From Methanomassiliicoccales archaeon (GTDB lineage: Archaea > Thermoplasmatota > Thermoplasmata > Methanomassiliicoccales > JACIVX01), in contig JAJRAH010000115.1 of the NCBI GenBank assembly GCA_028679985.1, forward strand, positions 1 through 22,917: a stretch of 22,917 nucleotides of DNA. Direction: 5' to 3'. The translations under genes were made by a program, and so were the position numbers. Of this stretch, positions 8,157 to 15,127 are shown in pieces. The notes under the pieces are model-generated. The model was not told the DNA's origin, ran no database searches, and was given only the letters and a program-made list of their open reading frames with translations. The number at the start of each line of letters is the position of its first letter. Position 1 is the first letter of the stretch.

Positions 8157-8282
8157 TCACGGCTGCTTCTGTTTCTCGACATCGGAATCGTTACCCAACG
8201 CATATCCGCACTTAGGACAGGGTTTGTCCCAATCGGAAATTTCCGAACCGCATTTAGGGCAACCACATCCGGGACATCTCAT
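8157..8282 (-). CDS. Tiny zinc-ribbon protein (41 aa)
   Basis: A minus-strand frame from ATG 8282 to TGA at 8157-8159. The product begins MRCPGCGCPKCGSEIS and continues DKPCPKCGYALG, so three CxxC-type knuckles (two overlapping) sit within 30 residues, followed by a charged tail. This resembles archaeal zinc-ribbon or DZR-like peptides; one or two zinc ions could be bound. An in-frame ATG at 8327 would give 56 residues, but a TATA-like CTTAAGTATA (8315-8324 on the complement) lies just inside that start, and AGAGGGT is placed as a ribosome site for ATG 8282. A T-rich tract downstream could terminate the transcript. Function unknown. Confidence 0.6.
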   Translation of the reverse strand: MRCPGCGCPKCGSEISDWDKPCPKCGYALGNDSDVEKQKQP

Positions 8283-8355
8283 CTTGACCCTCTTGACGGT
8301 CCCATTATGGCCTCTATACTTAAGCATATCTTAGATCTAGATCGATGGACGCATA

Positions 8356-8382
8356 GGATTCTCTCTATCTGCCGTCAGAACC
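8356..8382. repeat. Imperfect direct repeat, copy 2
   Basis: GGATTCTCTCTATCTGCCGT followed by CAGAACC parallels 7926-7957. A further partial echo, CGGACCGTCAGAATT, follows at about 8386-8400. It lies upstream of the small membrane gene at 8480. Confidence 0.4.
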
Positions 8383-8445
8383 GTACGGACCGTCAGAATT
8401 ACCGATGAGAAGGCCAGATCTCTTCGATCCGTTCTCTTCTCAAAT

Positions 8446-8453
8446 AATATAAG
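8446..8453 (+). promoter_or_regulatory. TATA box (AATATAAG) for the 8480 gene
   Basis: A strong archaeal TATA element centred about 30 bases before ATG 8480, predicting a leader of only a few bases. Confidence 0.6.
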
Positions 8454-8479
8454 TACTCGTTGGTAAGTCATAAACAGTG

Positions 8480-8677
8480 ATGTCCACTTGGAAAGAAAAG
8501 CGGGATATCATTGGAGGGGTTCTGATTGTCGGTTTCCTCATGCTCGTTCTCGGAATCGAATTGGCGGGGCTCTCCAACCATCTTTTGGATTTCATTAACG
8601 AGGGATTTTTCATTGGGGCGGCCATCTTCATATTGGGAGTAATCCTGGTTGTGGCTTACGTTCTATATTATGACTGA
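8480..8677 (+). CDS. Small two-helix membrane protein (65 aa)
   Basis: 65 residues: a charged N-terminus (STWKEKRD), a hydrophobic helix at about 10-29 (IIGGVLIVGFLMLVLGIEL), a short loop, and a second helix at about 42-62 (FFIGAAIFILGVILVVAYVL), ending in YYD. No family is recognised; such proteins are common in archaeal genomes. ATG 8480 is preferred over the GTG directly before it because it fits the TATA element at 8446-8453 equally well and is the stronger initiator. There is no ribosome site, consistent with a near-leaderless mRNA. It stands alone between the zinc-ribbon gene and the tRNA. Confidence 0.7.
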   Translation: MSTWKEKRDIIGGVLIVGFLMLVLGIELAGLSNHLLDFINEGFFIGAAIFILGVILVVAYVLYYD

Positions 8678-8830
8678 GATGGGTCGGGCACGACCGCATT
8701 TGACCATCAACGTCCACCGCTTGAACCTACAGAAGTGACGGACAAGCCCGAAACCGAAGATGTCGCCACGAAAGCATATCTGACAATGGTCAGGACACCT
8801 ATGACGTGTCATCTACCACCCCGTGCGTAG

Positions 8831-8918
8831 TGGTGCGGGGGAAGGGATTCGAACCCTTGGACTCCTGCGAGACAAGACCCTCGATCTTGCGCCGTTGGCC
8901 AGGCTTGGCTACCCCCGC
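8831..8918 (-). tRNA. tRNA-Leu (anticodon GAG), CCA encoded
   Basis: A complete class II tRNA on the minus strand. The acceptor stem GCGGGGG/CCCCCGC pairs 7 of 7. The D stem is GCC/GGC and the anticodon stem CAAGA/TCTTG, enclosing the loop TCGAGGG with anticodon GAG. A long variable arm contains CTC-GCAG-GAG, and the T arm is AAGGG-TTCGAAT-CCCTT. Discriminator A73 fits leucine rather than serine, and CCA (8831-8833) is encoded. The oddity is position 33, which is C where nearly all elongator tRNAs have U. It would read CUC and CUU codons. No intron is seen. Confidence 0.96.
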
Positions 8919-8944
8919 CTGCGGTTCTGTGAATGCTGGTTGCT

Positions 8945-8953
8945 GTTATTAAA
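8945..8953 (-). promoter_or_regulatory. TATA box (TTTAATAAC) for tRNA-Leu
   Basis: On the minus strand, centred about 31 bases before the mature tRNA 5' end, which predicts a 5' leader of about 5 bases for RNase P to remove. Confidence 0.5.
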
Positions 8954-9015
8954 CCTTGCTTCAGGCATTCAGAGACGATTTCTGCAGAATCCAATCACTT
9001 CACTAATTCCCGCAA

Positions 9016-9023
9016 CATATAAG
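9016..9023 (+). promoter_or_regulatory. TATA box (CATATAAG) for the AbrB-PhoU pair
   Basis: The best TATA match upstream of 9102. Standard spacing gives a transcript start near 9046 and a leader of about 56 bases ending in the G9 tract. A weaker alternative is CTATACAC near 9060. Confidence 0.45.
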
Positions 9024-9087
9024 TAGAAACCCCGAGAATAAACTAGACCCTTCAAACGTTCTATACACTCGAGTATCGAATCGTCGC

Positions 9088-9096
9088 GGGGGGGGG
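9088..9096 (+). repeat. G9 homopolymer at the ribosome-binding position of the 9102 gene
   Basis: Nine consecutive G residues end five bases before ATG 9102, where the Shine-Dalgarno sequence should be. Such tracts are prone to slipped-strand length change. Confidence 0.8.
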
Positions 9097-9101
9097 TCGA
9101 C

Positions 9102-10208
9102 ATGCAGAGATACCGCAAGAAGGTGACGAGATCTGGAAAGGGGGCATTCTCCCTTTACATTCCTAAGAGATGGATTGACGGATGGAAAGGGGAACAGGCC
9201 AAGGACAGAAGAGTAGACCTTCTCCAGATGGACGATCATCTGATTATCTCGCCCGTACACAAAGGCTCCTCGAAATCCGTGAGGATCGATAGCGATTCAG
9301 TCGACGAAGTCAGACACTTCTTACTTTCATGCTATGTCAGAGGCTTCGAGTCCGCAGAGATACTGACGAAGAATCGGTTCACGGACGAGCAGATCTGCGG
9401 TGCAAGGAGTTTCGTTCGGTCGCTCGATGACCGTCTGACTCTCGACATCTCGGAGACCAGGATCGCATATAACAAGAACGCCTCCGCGATGCTCAGCCCA
9501 CCGGACGCATCCCATCTTCAGAGGCTCTTTCTCGACAAGCTGCTTGAAGGAATGCGGCTTCTGGAGGAGCTCCTCGAACACTTCGACAAGAATCCTCGGC
9601 GTGCGATTCACCTCATGCAGATGCTGAAGCTGCTCGAGGAAGACACGGACAAGCTGGCGCTGCAAATACTCCGACTTGCGTCAAGGATGGAGATTCCGTT
9701 CGAGAATCTCGTGGATCTCTACTTCGTCATTCTTACCACAAACACGATGGAGAACCTTGGCGACAGCATGTACGGGATGGTCAGAACCATGTGCAGGGTC
9801 TACAACGTCGATCCCGCTAGACTTCTGTACCCTCCGGAAACGATCATTAAGGAAATAAGTAAACCATCCGTCCTTGACTCCTCATTGGAGAGTCTGAGAC
9901 AAATCTTCGTGGCCGACCTGAAGATCCTGGCCAAGCACATCGAGACTCTGAGGGATCTCATGCTTTCCGGCGGGACCGAGAAGATCGAGATATATCTGGA
10001 TGAACTCACGAAGCTGAGGGACGACCTCGGGGAGGAGCTCGGGAAGATCATAAAGAGCACTGCCACGAAGGGAGAGAGTCCCACCCACGGAAGGAATCTG
10101 GTTCACCTCGTCAGAATCGGATACAGGGTGGGCGACATCGCGACGAAACTCGAGGAATCCGGGAAGCACCTTATCACTCTCCACTTCTCCCGCGGACTCG
10201 GCGATTGA
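9102..10208 (+). CDS. AbrB-PhoU fusion regulator, paralog 1
   Basis: 368 residues. Residues about 5-55 form a SpoVT/AbrB-type swapped-hairpin DNA-binding domain (KVTRSGKGAFSLYIPKRW, then DDHLIISPV). Residues about 135-360 are all-helical with two PhoU-like three-helix repeats; segments such as LLEELLEHFDKNPRRAIHLM, LEEDTDKLALQILR and ENLGDSMYGM carry the acidic metal-site pattern of PhoU proteins. This fusion is a known archaeal family, thought to regulate phosphate uptake, but no pst, pit or phosphate gene adjoins it here, so its target is open. The next gene is a full-length paralog 11 bases downstream, surely in the same operon. The tRNA lies divergently upstream. Confidence 0.88.
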   Translation: MQRYRKKVTRSGKGAFSLYIPKRWIDGWKGEQAKDRRVDLLQMDDHLIISPVHKGSSKSVRIDSDSVDEVRHFLLSCYVRGFESAEILTKNRFTDEQICGARSFVRSLDDRLTLDISETRIAYNKNASAMLSPPDASHLQRLFLDKLLEGMRLLEELLEHFDKNPRRAIHLMQMLKLLEEDTDKLALQILRLASRMEIPFENLVDLYFVILTTNTMENLGDSMYGMVRTMCRVYNVDPARLLYPPETIIKEISKPSVLDSSLESLRQIFVADLKILAKHIETLRDLMLSGGTEKIEIYLDELTKLRDDLGEELGKIIKSTATKGESPTHGRNLVHLVRIGYRVGDIATKLEESGKHLITLHFSRGLGD

Positions 10209-10219
10209 GGTAGTAGGTC

Positions 10220-11323
10220 ATGGCTGAACGGAAGGGAATCAAAGCCAGGAAGAAGATATCGAGAGCCGGCTCTGGAGGGTATTCTCTCTACATACCAAAG
10301 CAATGGATCAGGGGCTGGACCGATGAGCAGAACAAGGATAAGGAGGTTGACATGTTCAGCATCGGCGACCAGCTCGTCCTCACTCCGAAGGTGACGAGGA
10401 GAAAAGTCAGGGTCTCGGTCGGAAAGATGTCGAGCTACGAGCTGAAACAATATATCGTCTCCTCCTACGTGAACGGCGCGGACGAGTTCAGCCTCACCTC
10501 AGATAGCCTCTCTGACTCGCTGATTGGCGACTCCCGGAACATCGTTAGACTGCTCGACGAGAACCTCGTCCCAAGCTCGAGCGGCAACGAGATCCACTAC
10601 TCGAGTCGGTCAGGTGTCATGTATGACACCGATTCATTGTTTGCCCTCCTGTTCGACAAGGTCATCGAGGGAGAGAAGCTTGCGATTGACCTGCTCACCC
10701 ATTTCGACATCAATCTGAGAAGGAGCATCCAGATCCTCAGGATCATGTACGCGCTAGAGGAGGAGGACATCGATCGGATGGCGTTCCAGGCGATCAGGAG
10801 GTTGTCGAAATGCGACCCGTCATCGAGCACGCTGACCGACCTCAACGTCAGATGGATGGCGGCTGACACTCTCGAGAGAATAGGAGACAGCATGTACGCG
10901 ATTGCTGGCCTCGTCAGCAACTCCTATGGCATCCAGAGAGAGATGCTTCAATACCCTGTGGAGTATCTCGAAGAGCATGCAATGAAAACGGACGTCAGAC
11001 TGCCAAGGAATGTTGCAAGGCTGAAGGAACACTCCGTCGCGGATATGAAGATGTGCTGCCAGATGATCCAGAAGGTGAAGGAAGTCCTGTCTGCGAGAAA
11101 CGGGAAGAAGGCCAACGAATTGGGCAAGGAAATAAGCGAATACAGACAGAGACGAGAGAACGAATTCTGGGAGAGGCTTGGCAACCTGCCACCCCTTTCA
11201 TTCGAAGCAAGACGGTGCGTGTTTCTCTGCAACGTGATCCAGGCTAGGATCCGAGAGACGCTGTATCTCATAGAAGGCATGGCGAAGAGGATCGGTCTAG
11301 TCTATTTCATCGGGAATATGTGA
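10220..11323 (+). CDS. AbrB-PhoU fusion regulator, paralog 2
   Basis: 367 residues with the same layout as the gene before it: an AbrB-type N-terminus (KKISRAGSGGYSLYIPKQW, then GDQLVLTPKV, residues about 10-58) and a helical PhoU-like region (about 140-360). Shared landmarks include the LFDKVIEGEKLAIDLLTHFD segment, LEEEDIDRMAFQAIRRL and the acidic LERIGDSMYAIAG helix. Identity to paralog 1 is moderate, so this is an old tandem duplication rather than a recent one. GAGGTAGTAGG before ATG 10220 gives a good ribosome site. Two copies in one operon suggest a heteromer or divided target sets (inference). Cysteines in the C-terminal half (CCQM, CVFLC) are absent from paralog 1. Confidence 0.87.
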   Translation: MAERKGIKARKKISRAGSGGYSLYIPKQWIRGWTDEQNKDKEVDMFSIGDQLVLTPKVTRRKVRVSVGKMSSYELKQYIVSSYVNGADEFSLTSDSLSDSLIGDSRNIVRLLDENLVPSSSGNEIHYSSRSGVMYDTDSLFALLFDKVIEGEKLAIDLLTHFDINLRRSIQILRIMYALEEEDIDRMAFQAIRRLSKCDPSSSTLTDLNVRWMAADTLERIGDSMYAIAGLVSNSYGIQREMLQYPVEYLEEHAMKTDVRLPRNVARLKEHSVADMKMCCQMIQKVKEVLSARNGKKANELGKEISEYRQRRENEFWERLGNLPPLSFEARRCVFLCNVIQARIRETLYLIEGMAKRIGLVYFIGNM

Positions 11324-11633
11324 TAGACTCTGCCACGAACGTGGGACCGCTTCTATTCCCCGACCCAAGCGGGCAGGAGTGGCCTTGTTGTCCTTGGCAC
11401 CTTCTGATGGACTTGGTTCATGTTCTATTTCTCGCTCACCTCGCGGATTCAAGCCCGAGTGGTTTCTGAGGGAATTTGCAGACATGCAAAGGATGGCATC
11501 AGAGGACACGCCAATCGGACAAGACGCGGTGGAGGAGAAGAAGGACAGCGGATCGTGAAGGAGTTGACTCCAGTCGTAGCATATGGATCCAATCGAAATT
11601 GACCAATAATCCTCCCTGGCACGTTACTCTCAA
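11324..11633. other. Intergenic region, possible remnant coding frame 11379-11558 (+)
   Basis: No convincing gene fills these 310 bases. On plus, a frame from GTG 11379 to TGA 11556-11558 gives 59 codons, of which the second half (FKPEWFLREFADMQRMA, then an acidic tail) has natural-looking composition and codons like the neighbours'. The first half does not look like protein, and there is no TATA box or ribosome site, so this may be a gene remnant or chance. No RNA fold or repeat was recognised. Confidence 0.25.
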
Positions 11634-12200
11634 TCATTCCTCCCCAAGTCGCCTCTTCATCGTGAGTTGCCACAGTGTTTTCTCGATTCTCTTCTGTCTA
11701 GTCTCGTCCTTCTTCGCGGAGTCGATCCAATGAACATAGGCCAATTTGGCGGATGGAGAGAGGGCCTGGAAATTGTCCCATGCTGTCTTGTCCTCTCCCA
11801 ATGCTGTTTCAAGATAGGCCGGCACAGAGAGACTTCTACTCGAGGGGACTCTCTTCTTCATTTCCATCCCTTCACGAAATGCCTCGAGTCCAGATTGCGT
11901 CATTCTGCCCTGTCTGATCATCTTTCTCGCTCTCTCAATGTTGAGCTCGGACCAGATGCTTCCACGTCTTCTGGGGGTGAACCGCTGTATGTATCTCTCA
12001 TCATCGATTCTCCTTATCTGACCATCAATCCAGCCGAAGCATATCGCTTCTTCCACAGCGTCCGCATATGGAATGGATCGCTTTCGTGTGTGCTTCTTGT
12101 AGTAGACCAGCCAAACACAATCCTCTGAATCGTGATTCTCCTGCAACCATAGTCGCCAGTCTTCGCGAGTCTTCACGTAGAGCGTCTTGTTGTCGCTCAT
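11634..12200 (-). CDS. YdeI/OmpD-associated family protein
   Basis: 188 residues from ATG 12200. It shows the family order: YVKTREDWRLWLQENH at the N-terminus, VWLVYYKKHT, PYADAVEEAICFGWIDGQIRRIDDERY, then QRFTPRRRGSIWSELN and the RARKMIRQGRMTQSGLEA helix, followed by a helical C-terminal domain with the YLETAL and W-I-D-S-AKK-ET-R motifs. Bacterial relatives are linked to polymyxin or bacteriocin protection, but the biochemical role is unknown. An in-frame ATG at 12239 adds 13 residues; ATG 12200 is preferred because AAGGGAC lies just upstream and family members start near this point. The family is mostly bacterial, so horizontal acquisition is possible. It is a single-gene unit. Confidence 0.85.
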   Translation of the reverse strand: MSDNKTLYVKTREDWRLWLQENHDSEDCVWLVYYKKHTRKRSIPYADAVEEAICFGWIDGQIRRIDDERYIQRFTPRRRGSIWSELNIERARKMIRQGRMTQSGLEAFREGMEMKKRVPSSRSLSVPAYLETALGEDKTAWDNFQALSPSAKLAYVHWIDSAKKDETRQKRIEKTLWQLTMKRRLGEE

Positions 12201-12344
12201 ATGTCCCTTGGGACTTCCGCCTGATGTCAAATCGACCATCGCCTCTGTTGTTCCTCAATAAGGTAAGCTGGGGGGGCTCATGAAACTTGTCAACCCTCAA
12301 TGTCCATGTGGGAATTCAGGAAGAATCAAAGGATACAGTCAGGG

Positions 12345-12352
12345 TTAAATAT
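12345..12352 (+). promoter_or_regulatory. TATA box (TTAAATAT) for RNase P RNA
   Basis: Centred 26 bases before position 12374-12375, where the P1 helix of the RNase P RNA begins. The agreement supports both the promoter and the RNA 5' end. Confidence 0.7.
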
Positions 12353-12373
12353 GCGAATTCGCCTTGGAACAGT

Positions 12374-12677
12374 GTGCCAGGAGAGGGAGGGCAGCCGACG
12401 GTAGGGTCTTCATGACCCAGCTGAGGAAGGTCCCCCCTCCTTGAGACAGTGGTCCACGCAAGTGGATGGGCGAGAGCTCAGGCAAGGGCGCAGAAACGAC
12501 ACAGCTCCGATCTAGGATGATTCGCCTGGCGATGACGTTCTTCGGAGATTTGGTGAAACGGCGACTCCCCACTCGAGCAAACCCAAACAGCCAGAATGAC
12601 TACTCACGACTGGCGGGTAGGGCGCTTAGTTGAATGCTGCCTGAAACAGAAGGGGGCCTACTACCCTCACCTGGCAC
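12374..12677 (+). ncRNA. rnpB: RNase P RNA (archaeal)
   Basis: About 304 bases with the hallmarks of RNase P RNA, the catalytic RNA that matures tRNA 5' ends. The ends form P1: GTGCCAGG (12374-12381) pairs with CCTGGCAC (12670-12677) over 8 of 8 bases. The conserved CR-I block CTGAGGAAGGTCCCCCC (12421-12437) pairs with CR-V CAGAAGGGGGCCTACT to make P4: AGG/CCT and CCCCC/GGGGG, with the universally bulged U at 12431. CAGAAACGACACAG (12491-12504) and GCTTAGTTGAATGCTGCCTG (about 12624-12643) match other conserved stretches of archaeal RNase P RNA. A TATA box 26 bases upstream fits its 5' end. Open frames crossing this RNA should be discarded. The exact 3' end may extend a few bases. Confidence 0.93.
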
Positions 12678-12747
12678 TCCTCTCAATCACCCGAAGGGAC
12701 GTGGGCACGTATTTAATTGCGGGAATCGTTTAGTCCTGCGGCTTGAT

Positions 12748-13086
12748 ATGATGATGTACAAGTACGATGAAGCCGTTGAAGCGGAACCTGTGCCTGGGGT
12801 CAAGAGACGGATGCTGAGCTGTGGGAATAATATTCAGGCAATCGAATTCTTCCTTCCGAAGGGCGTGAAGTTCCCCCTCCACAGGCATCCGCACGAGCAG
12901 ATTGGCTTCATCCAGATGGGCTCGATGCGGATCTGGATCGATGGCGAAGTGCACGATCTTCACGAGGGCGATGGGTATGTCGTGCCGCCGAATGCCGAGC
13001 ACAGGACGGAAGCGCTTGAAGACTGCATTGATATCGACGTCTTTTCCCCTGTCAGAGAGGAGTACAGAGACCGTTCTCCGCGCTAG
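12748..13086 (+). CDS. Small cupin-domain protein
   Basis: 112 residues, a single cupin barrel. Motif 1 is H-R-H-P-H-E-x6-G (HRHPHEQIGFIQMG), giving the usual two to three His plus one Glu metal ligands; motif 2 is GDGYVVPPNAEHRTEAL with the fourth His. It is probably a metal-binding (Fe, Mn, Zn or Ni) protein; small stand-alone cupins include isomerases, dioxygenases and sugar-binding proteins, and nothing here selects among them. A longer frame reaches 12634 but runs through the RNase P RNA and is rejected. Three ATGs in a row (12748, 12751, 12754) are possible starts; TATTTAATTG (12710-12719) would put the transcript start near 12740. The PEPCK gene follows after 24 bases, likely co-transcribed. 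Confidence 0.85.
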   Translation: MMMYKYDEAVEAEPVPGVKRRMLSCGNNIQAIEFFLPKGVKFPLHRHPHEQIGFIQMGSMRIWIDGEVHDLHEGDGYVVPPNAEHRTEALEDCIDIDVFSPVREEYRDRSPR

Positions 13087-13110
13087 GCATCATTACTGAC
13101 GGCATATGGA

Positions 13111-14850
13111 ATGAATTGGATTCCGGCCATCCGGAGCGACATCATTGACAAGGTTTTAATTCGAGAAACGAGTTTAGCAGACAATTCCAGACTCGGTTCA
13201 GTTGGAGGCGTTTCATTGAGGCCAGAGGGATTGAACGAACTGCTTGACTTGGTGGAGAAGCTTCCGAACATGCCCAATGTCGATCACCCGACTCCTGAAC
13301 AACTTAGAGCGCAGAGCGAAGGATTCGGCAATCTGACGGAGTTCGGGAACTACAATTTCTGTTCTACTGTCAGAAACAGGAGCGCAGGTCTCACCGTTTA
13401 CATCGGGGACGAAAGTTTCGAGGAGAAGAAGCTCAGCAAGACAAAGGAGGAGATAGTCAGGAGTCTTCCCAAGACCTTGAGATCCGTCCTGGATTACCTT
13501 CCAAGAGTCCCGCTTTATTACTTGCCACTGACGATGGGGAGGAATGACAGCTTCTCACCTCACTGCAGCCTCTTCATCTCCCGCTACAGGACCGACTACA
13601 TACGCCTGGCATACATGGTCAACCAGACGCTTTTCCCGAGGACCGACACCCCGGGACCGATCATGAACTTGATCGATCTCCCAGAATGGCAGGAGAAGGA
13701 TCGACAGATCCTCGTGTTTCCCGAGGAGCATCTGACGCTGGTCCTCGGGAGCGACTACTACGGTGAGATAAAGAAAGGATTCCTGAGAATGGGCATGTAT
13801 GCGGCGAAGAAACAGGGGATGCTTGGCCTTCACGCTGGATCGAAGCTCATCTGGGCCCGCAGCGCCGAAGGCAAGGTCAGTAAAGTAGGGATGATCATCT
13901 TCGGACTGACCGCTACCGGAAAGACGACGCATTCGTGCCACAATCACGGTCTGATCGATCCAGGAGAGAAAGTGAGAATCGTTCAGGATGACGTAGTCTT
14001 CCTCAAACAGAATGGTGAGGCGCTCGGAACGGAGAGGGGATTCTACATCAAGACAGATGGCCTGAATCCGGGGTCGCAGTATCTCCTCTACAATGCGGCG
14101 CGAAGCAAGGACGCAATCCTCGAGAATATAATGGTCGACTACACTGGGAAAATCTACTTTCAGGACGAGGTACTCACCGGAAATGGGAGAGGCATCATCC
14201 AGAGGGATGATCTTGGTGAGTTCAAGAGTGAAAGCCTGAACCTTCCGCCGCTCTCTGCGCTGGATAGGCTTCTCATGGTGTTCATCACGAGACGCAATAC
14301 CGTTTTGCCGATAGCTTCGAAATTGACTCCCGCCCAGGCTGCGGGCGCTTTCATGCTCGGCGAATCCGTCGAGTCAACCGGCGGGGATCCCAAGAAGGCA
14401 GGAGAATCGGTGAGGGTAGTGGGAACCAACCCGTTCATCATCGGAAGCGAGGCAGGGGAAGGGAATTGGTTTTACGATTTCCTGCTCAACAATCCGGGAA
14501 GGGTCGATTGCTACCAGTTGAACACCGGGGGCGTCGGAGAACTCATCGAAATCGGGGAGAGCGGTTTGAAGAGGGTCGTAAGGAAAGTGACCAGAGTCGA
14601 GATAAACGAGATTGCCGGAGTAATCAGAGGTATATCCAGAGGAACGATAAGGTGGAAGAAGGACCGGCACTTCGGGACTCTGATACCCGAGGAAGTCGAG
14701 GGCATCGATCTATCCAGACTTGATCCGGCGAAATTCTACTCCGACGAGCAGTTGGCCAGGCTTGTTGACGATCTCAAGAAGGAGAGGAAGATCTACTTGT
14801 CCAAGTTCTCTGACCTGAACCCCGACATAAGAGCAGCGTATGATCTCTGA
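13111..14850 (+). CDS. pckA: Phosphoenolpyruvate carboxykinase, ATP-type
   Basis: 579 residues. It interconverts oxaloacetate + ATP with PEP + ADP + CO2, usually toward gluconeogenesis. Family landmarks appear in order: YYGEIKKGFLRMGMYAAKKQ (216-235, the YxGExKKGxF motif), GLHAGSKL (239-246, the slot of the MHCSAN motif), Walker A GLTATGKTT (265-273), the metal site VQDD (291-294, in place of the usual GDDEHGW) and ERGFYIKTDGL (308-318, matching EGGCYAKxxxL). It is longer than the about 530 residues of bacterial enzymes, and two motifs deviate, so it belongs to a divergent archaeal branch. The Walker A clearly differs from GTP-type enzymes (GxCGKT). The cupin gene lies immediately upstream in the same operon. 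Confidence 0.87.
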   Translation: MNWIPAIRSDIIDKVLIRETSLADNSRLGSVGGVSLRPEGLNELLDLVEKLPNMPNVDHPTPEQLRAQSEGFGNLTEFGNYNFCSTVRNRSAGLTVYIGDESFEEKKLSKTKEEIVRSLPKTLRSVLDYLPRVPLYYLPLTMGRNDSFSPHCSLFISRYRTDYIRLAYMVNQTLFPRTDTPGPIMNLIDLPEWQEKDRQILVFPEEHLTLVLGSDYYGEIKKGFLRMGMYAAKKQGMLGLHAGSKLIWARSAEGKVSKVGMIIFGLTATGKTTHSCHNHGLIDPGEKVRIVQDDVVFLKQNGEALGTERGFYIKTDGLNPGSQYLLYNAARSKDAILENIMVDYTGKIYFQDEVLTGNGRGIIQRDDLGEFKSESLNLPPLSALDRLLMVFITRRNTVLPIASKLTPAQAAGAFMLGESVESTGGDPKKAGESVRVVGTNPFIIGSEAGEGNWFYDFLLNNPGRVDCYQLNTGGVGELIEIGESGLKRVVRKVTRVEINEIAGVIRGISRGTIRWKKDRHFGTLIPEEVEGIDLSRLDPAKFYSDEQLARLVDDLKKERKIYLSKFSDLNPDIRAAYDL

Positions 14851-15003
14851 CGGTTTGACAGGGACTAGGATCTTGTCGTCGGCTGGCAGAATCAAGGACC
14901 ATTGAGACCAGACGGTACAGTCTCCGTTCGCGAAGGTTGTCGAATATAGCTGGTCAAGCACAACAATATTCGCTCTTTCTGCGGAAGCGCTGGTATCTGT
15001 CAT
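14710..15003 (-). CDS. Possible small protein, antisense to the PEPCK 3' end (doubtful)
   Basis: A 97-codon minus-strand frame from ATG 15003. Its first 55 residues lie in the gap after PEPCK and look protein-like (ANIVVLDQLYSTTFANGD, VWSQWSLILPADDKILVPVK), with GAGAA just before the ATG. The last 47 codons run antisense through the PEPCK C-terminus, where an open frame could be a mere shadow. No family is recognised and no TATA box lies at standard spacing. It could be a real overlapping gene, a decayed gene or chance. Confidence 0.25.
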   Translation of the reverse strand: MTDTSASAERANIVVLDQLYSTTFANGDCTVWSQWSLILPADDKILVPVKPSEIIRCSYVGVQVRELGQVDLPLLLEIVNKPGQLLVGVEFRRIKSG

Positions 15004-15127
15004 TTCTCGAAATGGACTGTAGTCATCGCTCCTTCTGCACAGGAAGGCTCGGTCGTGGTCAAGAACAAGCGGGCAATATGTTAGTACTCAGGGAATTGTA
15101 AATACTAGATAAGAGAGGGGAGGACCT

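Noticed and set aside
8809..9026. ORFs on both strands around 8809-9026
   Set aside because: They cover the tRNA-Leu gene and its flanks; the tRNA explains this sequence.
12345..12572. 75-codon minus-strand ORF and the 5' part of the cupin frame (12634-12747)
   Set aside because: Both lie over or beside the RNase P RNA, whose helices P1 and P4 and conserved blocks are clear. The cupin fold begins at 12748.
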